Source: Kiritimatiellia bacterium
GTDB taxonomy: Bacteria; Verrucomicrobiota; Kiritimatiellia; JAAZAB01
Assembly (NCBI GenBank): GCA_018400335.1
Contig: JAGYMT010000022.1
Coordinates: 1-12,149 of the forward strand
DNA: 12,149 nt
Direction of reading: 5' to 3'
Positions 1 through 5,766 of the stretch are shown piece after piece. The stretch's first letter is position 1. Each line of letters starts with the position of its first letter. The translations under genes were made by a program, and so were the position numbers. The notes under the pieces are model-generated. The model was given only the letters and a program-made list of their open reading frames with translations, ran no database searches and was not told the origin of the DNA.

Positions 1-858
1 GATGAACCACAGTCCCGTCTGCTCGTGATATACCGCAAGATCGGAGCGCCCGTCACCGTCGTAATCGCCGGACACGGGAGTAAAGCCAGGCGCACCCCAC
101 GTTCCGCCAAGAAGTATCGTTTGCAAGTCCGCAGCGTCCTTTACGAACCAATAGCCGTCCGCATATACTGTCAGGTCAGTCCGCCCATTCCCGTTGTAAT
201 CGCCCGATATCGGCACAAAGCCCGGCCCGCCCCACGTCTCGCCCCACAGGATCAGGCTGCCGTCCACACCCACGATGAACCACAGTCCCGTCTGCTCGTG
301 ATATACCGCAAGATCGGAGCTCCCGTCACCGTCGTAATCGCCGGACACGGGCGTGAAATCGCTTCCGCCCCATGCCAGGCCAGATAGAATCTCATCGCCT
401 TCCAGCGTCCTGATAAACCAGTATCCGTCCCCGTACACCGCCATGTCCGTCCGGCCGAATTCACTATAGGCGCCCGCGATCGGCGCAAACCCCGGTCCGC
501 CCCATTCTTGCGCCCACATCAACAGCACCCCGGCAGCCGTTCTGGAATACCAGCAACCGGTTTCCTCTTGATACACCGTCAAATCCGCAATGCCGTCGCC
601 GTCGTAATCCCCGACAACCGGGATGAACTCGGCGCCCCCGAAGGTCTCGCCGTTCAGGATGGCTGCCCCATCCAGCCCCTGCGCATACCACAGGCCGTTG
701 TTATAGACGGCAAGGTCAGCGCGCCCGTCGCCATCGTAATCGCCCGGCACGGGAACAAATCCGAGGCCGCCCAATGCAGCTTCCCAGGCTATCAAACCGC
801 TTTCAAGCGACCAGATATACCAACGGCCGGTCGGCTCATGATACACAACCATGGCGGA
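1..858 (-). repeat. Tandem protein-repeat array (FG-GAP/VCBS-like) in the serine hydrolase
   Basis: The region encodes a tandem array with the pattern G-x-x-F-x-P-x-x-G-D-Y-D-G-D-G-x-x-D-L-x-V-Y. D-Y-D-G-D-G-like cores start near residues 566, 610, 656, 700, 746 and 791. Two unit types alternate: one has Y-H-E-x-T-G-x-W after the core, the other has Y-x-D-G-Y-W or similar, so the true period is about 90 residues. The copy at 656 is degenerate (A-Y-S-E-F-G) and has lost the acidic loop. At DNA level, bases 1-78 and 274-351 are identical except at 48/321. D-x-D-x-D-G-like loops in such repeats usually bind calcium and form propeller blades; that function is inferred here. Confidence 0.85.
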
Positions 859-2436
859 AACACCCTCTCCCCCGAAATCACATGGAGTTGTGGTGAACGT
901 GTGGAAGCGGACGCTCGCTGCGGTATTGGCGTCGGAAGAAAGCTCAAGACTGTAGGTTCCGGAGGAGGGACATATCCAACATAGTTTGTTGGTGAAGGTT
1001 TGACTTGAAGCCGGGTCAACGGCGGAAGCAAGATCAAGCCGGATATCGGCGGAGGCATTGCTGATCGTTACGCCGTAAAACACATTCTTCGCGGCGGTGA
1101 AGTAAAACGAGTTCGTTTGGTCGGTGACAATGTCGATGTTGGTGGTGGAGCCTGTATGGAGAGTGGGGGTGCGCGGATAGCCCAGCGCCTCGAAAGCTTG
1201 ATACGCGGCATTGTACATCCCATTAAAACAGATCGCCAACGAATTCATGCCGTCGCTCAAATCCCACACAGGCAGGCAGGCGACGACGGAAACATCAGTG
1301 TCTGGATTATATGCCATGAGGGACAGATAGCCGACGGCGGCTCCGTCATGTCCGAATCCGATATCCGCCCTGAACATGCATCCCAATCCGTAATCGGCAT
1401 TGGAAATTGACGTGGACGTCTGCATAAGGCTGACCGTATCATTGCTCAGCACGCCCTCGCCTTTCAGAGTGGAGCGAATGTGGCGGTTAAGCGCCGAAAA
1501 AGTGCCATAGCCGTTGCCCTCCCCGACATTCCCGCTCATGTTACAATCAGACACCACTTCCACAACATCGTCCGGATGATAAATCGTCGCCTGAGTAAAG
1601 GGCGCGGGCAACCCGGTGTCTGAAGCCAGATTCGGAAAGCGAATGTCCGGTCCGACAATGTTCATCTCGTACAGAAAATCCGAAAGCGTCTTCGTCGTCC
1701 CCATGTGGCCGGAATACACACGCGCGACGATTTCAGCCAGGATGGTGTAACCTGTGTCGCTGTAGTGATAACCCCGGTCCGGCTCAAAATACGAGAGCTG
1801 ATACAAGGCAACCTGTCCGACCAGCTCCTCGGAAGTGAACTGGTGTGTTGGATCCAAAGATAAAACGCATTCCACATAACTCTCATCGCCGCTTCCCGGC
1901 ACCGGATCGTTATCTACGTCGTAGACCCCCGCGCTGTGGCGCATGAGCTGTTCGATGGTGATGATGTCCTTGTTCGGAATAGCCCAGTTGGTGCCCGTGG
2001 GAATGAAAGGCTGATCAGCGCCGGGCATCATATCCACGATGCGATTCGTGATGTTGAGCAGACCCATCTGCTGCAAAAGCAGCACGGCTGCGGCCGTGAA
2101 ATTCTTGGTGTTGCTGGCAAAACGAAAGGTCGTGTTGGTGGTCAACGCCTGGTCGGGAGTGGCAGCGGAAGACACAAAAAAAGAGTCCGTCGGGGTTTGA
2201 ATAAGGATGCTCAGCGACGGCACGTCCTTACCGAGCGTGGTTTCCAGTTCCGTGCGCACCTCGTGTACGGCGTTCGAGACTTTTTCATAATCGCCCGGCG
2301 CTGCATGGATCGGGGTCAAACCGCAAAGAAACATAATTCCAACAATTGGAATAATAGATACGAAGCAGTCCTGTTTTCGCTGGAATCTCAATGACGCAGA
2401 ACAGCGAGATAGCCCCTTTTTTGTTTTTATATTCAT
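1..2436 (-). CDS. Secreted class C beta-lactamase-fold serine hydrolase with C-terminal D-Y-D-G-D-G repeats (3' partial)
   Basis: An uninterrupted frame of 812 codons runs from the ATG at 2436 to base 1 and leaves the window without a stop, so the C-terminus is missing. Residues 1-45 form a Sec signal: a long basic start, a hydrophobic core around 25-40, and a likely cut after IHA. Residues about 50-425 are a serine beta-lactamase-like/D-aminopeptidase/family VIII esterase domain. It has S-N-T-K (S108, K111) as the S-x-x-K nucleophile motif, Y-S-D (Y225) in place of Y-x-N, and G-H-D-G (H363) as the third motif. The H-x-G form fits esterases and peptidases better than true beta-lactamases. Residues 426-520 look like a beta-sandwich linker with cysteines. 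From about 527 on are 43-46 residue repeats, six seen. Upstream AAGGTG is a plausible ribosome binding site. Substrate unknown; export is likely, antibiotic resistance is not implied. Confidence 0.88.
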   Translation of the reverse strand, partial: MNIKTKKGLSRCSASLRFQRKQDCFVSIIPIVGIMFLCGLTPIHAAPGDYEKVSNAVHEVRTELETTLGKDVPSLSILIQTPTDSFFVSSAATPDQALTTNTTFRFASNTKNFTAAAVLLLQQMGLLNITNRIVDMMPGADQPFIPTGTNWAIPNKDIITIEQLMRHSAGVYDVDNDPVPGSGDESYVECVLSLDPTHQFTSEELVGQVALYQLSYFEPDRGYHYSDTGYTILAEIVARVYSGHMGTTKTLSDFLYEMNIVGPDIRFPNLASDTGLPAPFTQATIYHPDDVVEVVSDCNMSGNVGEGNGYGTFSALNRHIRSTLKGEGVLSNDTVSLMQTSTSISNADYGLGCMFRADIGFGHDGAAVGYLSLMAYNPDTDVSVVACLPVWDLSDGMNSLAICFNGMYNAAYQAFEALGYPRTPTLHTGSTTNIDIVTDQTNSFYFTAAKNVFYGVTISNASADIRLDLASAVDPASSQTFTNKLCWICPSSGTYSLELSSDANTAASVRFHTFTTTPCDFGGEGVSAMVVYHEPTGRWYIWSLESGLIAWEAALGGLGFVPVPGDYDGDGRADLAVYNNGLWYAQGLDGAAILNGETFGGAEFIPVVGDYDGDGIADLTVYQEETGCWYSRTAAGVLLMWAQEWGGPGFAPIAGAYSEFGRTDMAVYGDGYWFIRTLEGDEILSGLAWGGSDFTPVSGDYDGDGSSDLAVYHEQTGLWFIVGVDGSLILWGETWGGPGFVPISGDYNGNGRTDLTVYADGYWFVKDAADLQTILLGGTWGAPGFTPVSGDYDGDGRSDLAVYHEQTGLWFI

Positions 2437-2481
2437 ACCTTCTTTCACCTTCTGCAGTTGCTCACATGGCACCATCCACCC

Positions 2482-2598
2482 TCATTCTATATTCTTGGTG
2501 GTCTTGCCTGACCCGGTCGGTTTCGTCGCGATGACCAAACCGTTCGGCCGTTTTGTCACATTCATGGCCCGATCGGGCAGCAGACCGTTGCTTCTCAT
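2482..2598 (-). pseudogene. Relic of a GspE/PilB/PilT-type secretion or pilus ATPase (Walker A fragment)
   Basis: A 38-codon frame starts at ATG 2598 and stops at TGA 2482-2484. It contains the peptide R-P-N-G-L-V-I-A-T-K-P-T-G-S-G-K-T-T. This closely matches the Walker A segment of type II secretion/type IV pilus ATPases, usually G-L-x-L-V-T-G-P-T-G-S-G-K-T-T-T-L. The second glycine is replaced by lysine (T-K-P) and the frame ends four codons after the motif, so it cannot be a working ATPase. A stop codon lies just upstream in frame (TGA before G-V-E-H-H-L-M). It sits in the 197-bp gap between the GNAT gene and the serine hydrolase gene. The best reading is a leftover of a deleted pilus/secretion gene. 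A chance match is possible because only about 18 residues support it. Confidence 0.5.
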
Positions 2599-2633
2599 CA
2601 AATGATGTTCGACCCCTCAAATCCACCGCAATG

Positions 2634-3506
2634 TCATCCCAGCTCAAAGCTGGTGATGCCATACATGCGGCTGATGTCCAGTGCAGGCAGACCGTTCTTG
2701 TACATGCGGGCGGTGCCGAAACACTGACGCATGCCATACCGATCCGCCAGCTCCATGGCGGAAGCGTTTATTTCCGGCACGTCCAGATAAAGCGGGGCAT
2801 CAGCCGGCTTCCATGCGGCCAGATTGAAAAACAGTGTTTCCGCTATCTGCGGTGAATCGGCAGACAACGGACCGATTTTGCATCCGGTTCTGCACAGACG
2901 GATGACCCCGTATCCCCGTAACGAAGCCCGGTCCACGTAGGCTATTGCGCGGGCATCCGGCTGCGCAATCCAATTGCGGAGGAATTCGGGGCGCCGGGAC
3001 GGAAACATTGCGCGATCATAGTCGGCCAGTTTTGCTAATCCGACATCCGCGGCCGGCACGATGGCGCTGGAGGACAAAGCCGTGAAATTCCGAAATGTTT
3101 CAAATCGCAGGTTGCGCCAGGCGAGTTGGAATCCGTATCGTTCATAATTCTTCACCTTGGCAAAAACGCCATCCTGTCCGATACAGCGCGAACCCAGATG
3201 CTCCAGCGCCATTTGGCCGAGTGCAATGCCGATACGGCTGCCCCGGTATTCCGGCAGCACGATATAGAGACCGATGAACCCGAAATCCGCGTCATACGCG
3301 ACGGCGAAGATAAACCCGACAGGCCGATCGTCAGGCAATACCGCTTTGAAAAAACCGCCGGGGTCGGTGTCGAAGAAAAGACCGGCGTCGTTCCGGCCGG
3401 GATTCCAGCCTTCACGCGCGGCTTGCTCCATGGCGATGTTCATGTCCGTGCGAGTCATCGGCATGTATCGCACGTGTTTGACTATTTCCGTCAGTTGGAC
3501 CGGCAT
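2634..3506 (-). CDS. GNAT N-acetyltransferase, two-domain YitH-like
   Basis: A 290-residue protein ending F-E-L-G and a TGA at 2634. The N-terminal half is a GNAT fold: the acetyl-CoA loop is R-G-S-R-I-G at about residues 88-93, preceded by strand F-I-G-L-Y-I-V, with N-Y-E-R-Y-G-F at about 120-126. The C-terminal half (about 145-290) resembles the second, degenerate GNAT domain of YitH-like proteins, with K-I-G-P-L, L-D-V-P-E and a closing Y-G-I-T-S-F-E-L-G. The frame is open to an ATG at 3641, but family similarity begins near the M-P-V-Q-L start at 3506. A candidate promoter between the two also favours the shorter form. The Shine-Dalgarno sequence is weak; GGAAAG lies about 17 bases upstream. 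The family transfers an acetyl group to an amine; the substrate is not predictable. It is divergent from prfC. Confidence 0.85.
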   Translation of the reverse strand: MPVQLTEIVKHVRYMPMTRTDMNIAMEQAAREGWNPGRNDAGLFFDTDPGGFFKAVLPDDRPVGFIFAVAYDADFGFIGLYIVLPEYRGSRIGIALGQMALEHLGSRCIGQDGVFAKVKNYERYGFQLAWRNLRFETFRNFTALSSSAIVPAADVGLAKLADYDRAMFPSRRPEFLRNWIAQPDARAIAYVDRASLRGYGVIRLCRTGCKIGPLSADSPQIAETLFFNLAAWKPADAPLYLDVPEINASAMELADRYGMRQCFGTARMYKNGLPALDISRMYGITSFELG

Positions 3507-3593
3507 GTTGTGTTTGTCTTTTCTTTCCAGGAGGTTTATTCGTGAGTTGAAAATGAGCTGATGAATTCGGCGGGTGTTATAATTGGTGCCATA

Positions 3594-3617
3594 ACTATCT
3601 GCTTTTCCTGAGATAGT
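3594..3617. promoter_or_regulatory. 7-bp inverted repeat between GNAT gene and prfC
   Basis: ACTATCT at 3594-3600 and AGATAGT at 3611-3617 are perfect inverted arms around a 10-base loop. The second arm overlaps the candidate -10 box of the GNAT gene. It could be an operator or a leader hairpin; seven base pairs in an AT-rich gap can also occur by chance. Confidence 0.3.
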
Positions 3618-3641
3618 AATCATATTGTAACGGGAGATCAA
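3613..3641 (-). promoter_or_regulatory. Candidate sigma70-type promoter for the GNAT gene
   Basis: Read on the minus strand, TTGATC (3641-3636) and TACTAT (3618-3613) are separated by 17 bases. Each matches the consensus at four of six positions. Transcription would start near 3605, about 100 bases upstream of the chosen ATG at 3506. It would leave the alternative ATG at 3641 untranscribed. This is based on pattern only. Confidence 0.3.
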
Positions 3642-3662
3642 GAGACAAATCTATCAAGATAC

Positions 3663-3691
3663 TTGCTTCATAAGGATGGAAAGACTATACA
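3663..3691 (+). promoter_or_regulatory. Candidate sigma70-type promoter for prfC
   Basis: TTGCTT (3663-3668) and TATACA (3686-3691) are spaced by exactly 17 bases. The -10 box matches four of six consensus bases, the -35 box three. The predicted start near 3698 lies downstream of the ATG at 3676, which agrees with translation beginning at 3754. Confidence 0.35.
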
Positions 3692-3753
3692 GTACCCCTT
3701 GCAAACCGGATAGACCAGACAAGACAGCCTCACGCTTATTGGCGGCAAATGTG

Positions 3754-5391
3754 ATGGAACAACAACTGACAAACGAAATAGCCAGACGTCGAACGTTTGC
3801 GATTGTCTCGCACCCGGACGCCGGAAAGACCACGTTGACGGAAAAGTTTCTGCTCTACGGCGGAGCAGTGAACCTGGCCGGCTCGGTCACGGCCCGCAAG
3901 AATCAGCGGGCGACTACATCAGACTGGATGGCACTGGAGAAGGAGCGCGGTATATCAATCAGTTCGACGGTCCTGCAATTCGAATACCGTGGCTTCTACA
4001 TCAATCTGCTGGACACGCCCGGCCACAAGGACTTCTCTGAGGACACGTACCGGGTACTGACGGCGGTGGATGCGGCCGTTATGGTGATTGACGCAGGCAA
4101 GGGTATTGAGAGCCAGACGCGGAAGCTCTTCGAGGTGTGCCGTCAACGAGGCGTGCCTATCTTTACATTCATGAACAAGATGGACCGGCCGGCCCGCGAC
4201 CCGCTGGCCCTGCTGGATGAATTGGAGAAGGTGCTGGGTATCGGAGCGTATCCGGTGAACTGGCCCCTGGGCGCGGGAAGCGACTTCAAAGGCGTCTGGG
4301 ACCGCCGCAGCCGACTGGCTCACCTCTATGAGCGAACGCCAAGCGGAAAATACAGGGCGCCGGTGGCCGTCGGCGACCTCTCGGACCCGGTCATCCGGGA
4401 TCGTCTAAGCGCTGAGGTCTATCGCACCGTTTGCGAGGAGGTCGAGATGCTCGACGGGGCCGGGGCTGAATTCGATTCGGACGCAGTTCTGGCGGGCGAG
4501 ATCACGCCGGTCTACTTTGGCAGTGCGCTGAACAATTTCGGTGTTCAGTTGCTGCTCGACGGATTTCTCGACCACTCCGGTCCGCCCACGCCTCGGAAAT
4601 CGCGGTCCCTGAAAACAATTGCTCCCGCGCATCCGGCTTTTTCCGGATTTGTTTTTAAGATACAGGCTAACATGGATCCGCTACACCGGGACCGGGTCGC
4701 CTTTGTGCGTGTCGTTTCGGGCAGATTCGAGCGTGACATGCGCGTGATCCACGTTCGGACAGGAAAGACTATTCGACTCGCCGGCGCTACGCGCCTGTTC
4801 GGGCGGGATCGCGAAACGGTTGATGAAGCATATCCCGGCGATGTGGTCGGCATCATAGGAAAGGACACTTTCTTCATTGGCGACACGCTTACCGAAGATC
4901 CGGAGATCGTCTATGACGAAATCCCGCGCTTTGCGCCCGAATGCTTCGCAACCATCGAAAATCCGACACCTTCCGCATTCAAGCGGTTTCGCAAAGGTCT
5001 CGACCAGCTCCTGCAGGAAGGCGTGGTTCAGAGCTATGAGCTGCCCGACTCAGCGCGGAAGGTGACGCTGCTTGGGGCGGTGGGCCCGCTTCAGTTCGAG
5101 ATCGTCAAGTATCGCCTGGAAAGCGAATACGGAGCGCCTTCGCGCATCGAGAACGTCCCTTGGACACTTGCGCGATGGTTCGGCCCGGACACGGACATGG
5201 AAGGACTGGCGATACCTTACGGAGCCCGATTCGCAACAGATGACCGAGGGCGAAGCGTTATCCTGTTCGAGAATGACTGGAGCCTGCGATATTTCAAGGA
5301 GAACCATCCGCAGGTCCAGCTCGGCGACAGGCCGCCCGACCCTTCGGTTTCGCCGCACGGCGAAATCGTGTGCGATTCAAGCCAAGCCTGA
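3754..5391 (+). CDS. prfC: Peptide chain release factor 3 (RF3)
   Basis: A 545-residue cytoplasmic translational GTPase of the RF3 family; E. coli RF3 is 529 residues. RF3 removes RF1/RF2 from the ribosome after termination. G motifs are all present: S-H-P-D-A-G-K-T at about 19-26, R-G-I-S-I-S-S at 65-71, D-T-P-G-H at 87-91 and N-K-M-D at 141-144. The RF3-specific segments S-E-D-T-Y-R, G-E-I-T-P-V-Y-F-G and F-V-F-K-I-Q-A-N-M-D-P are clear. The C-terminal part has the expected G-A-V-G-P-L-Q-F-E and a closing H-P-Q-V-Q-L. The frame is open from an ATG at 3676, but similarity to E. coli RF3 starts at M-E-Q-Q-L, so 3754 is chosen; the ribosome binding site there (GGCGG) is weak. It is a single gene, divergent from the GNAT gene and convergent with the sugar cluster. 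Confidence 0.95.
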   Translation: MEQQLTNEIARRRTFAIVSHPDAGKTTLTEKFLLYGGAVNLAGSVTARKNQRATTSDWMALEKERGISISSTVLQFEYRGFYINLLDTPGHKDFSEDTYRVLTAVDAAVMVIDAGKGIESQTRKLFEVCRQRGVPIFTFMNKMDRPARDPLALLDELEKVLGIGAYPVNWPLGAGSDFKGVWDRRSRLAHLYERTPSGKYRAPVAVGDLSDPVIRDRLSAEVYRTVCEEVEMLDGAGAEFDSDAVLAGEITPVYFGSALNNFGVQLLLDGFLDHSGPPTPRKSRSLKTIAPAHPAFSGFVFKIQANMDPLHRDRVAFVRVVSGRFERDMRVIHVRTGKTIRLAGATRLFGRDRETVDEAYPGDVVGIIGKDTFFIGDTLTEDPEIVYDEIPRFAPECFATIENPTPSAFKRFRKGLDQLLQEGVVQSYELPDSARKVTLLGAVGPLQFEIVKYRLESEYGAPSRIENVPWTLARWFGPDTDMEGLAIPYGARFATDDRGRSVILFENDWSLRYFKENHPQVQLGDRPPDPSVSPHGEIVCDSSQA

Positions 5392-5766
5392 CACTCCGAA
5401 ACACCCGTCTCGCCAAAGCTCCGCAATGTCTAGTGTCAAGGTGTGACCCTGAATCCGGGCCTGAAGACCGGTTTCAAACGGCTTGATCACGGACAACACA
5501 GTCATGCCGCGGTCGTGAGCCGCGGAGCACGCGAATGACAACAAGCTATCGGAGCCTCCGAACGGGTTCTCGAACAGCGCGTCGTGAGCATTATGAAACC
5601 AGTACAAACGTCGAACGCCGAGGTCATGGAAGTATTGAGTCATGCGGACAACTTCATCCGGCGTGTACATTCTCTTTGGCGACGGATTGTGCCCCGACAG
5701 GTTATCCCCGAAGTCAACGGCGACAGCTAAAATTTTGGCGCTTGATTCATTTGAGCAATTCATCAT
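5377..5766 (-). pseudogene. Truncated glycoside-hydrolase-like protein (N-terminal part only)
   Basis: A 129-codon frame starts at ATG 5766 (or ATG 5763), after GGAGGAG. Its first ATG overlaps the lyase stop as ATGATG. The first ~95 residues look like the start of a barrel enzyme: A-V-D-F-G-D-N-L, then M-Y-T-P-D-E-V-V-R-M-T-Q-Y-F, L-G-V-R-R-L-Y-W-F-H-N, and M-T-V-L-S-V-I-K-P-F-E-T-G. This resembles GH10-like/GHL-type putative hydrolases of PVC bacteria, usually several hundred residues long. After about G-L-Q-A-R-I-Q the sequence loses family character, and the stop (5377-5379) lies antisense inside the last codons of prfC. That fits a gene broken by deletion or insertion, with a chance stop. 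The strong ribosome binding site and coupling suggest it was once the last gene of the operon. A short functional protein is less likely. Confidence 0.6.
5434..5450 (+). other. Possible mobile-element border motif at the gene break
   Basis: The plus strand reads TGTCAAGGTGTGACCCT. It resembles, from memory, the T-G-T-C-A-A-G-G-T-C-T-G-A-C-C-C type motif found beside REP-associated/IS200-like transposases in many environmental genomes. It lies where the truncated hydrolase-like frame loses family character. No transposase is present in the window. Confidence 0.3.

Noticed and set aside
1..351. CRISPR-like or tRNA-like repeat at the left edge
   Set aside because: The repeated blocks are in frame and encode protein repeats; spacing and length do not fit a CRISPR array.
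3507..3641. Longer N-terminus of the GNAT protein from the ATG at 3641
   Set aside because: The extra 45 residues show no family similarity, and a candidate promoter lies inside this stretch.
3676..3753. Longer N-terminus of RF3 from the ATG at 3676
   Set aside because: RF3 similarity begins at M-E-Q-Q-L (3754), and a promoter-like -10 box lies at 3686-3691 within the extra segment.
5392..5433. Terminator after prfC
   Set aside because: I looked for a GC-rich stem followed by a T-run on the plus strand and saw none.
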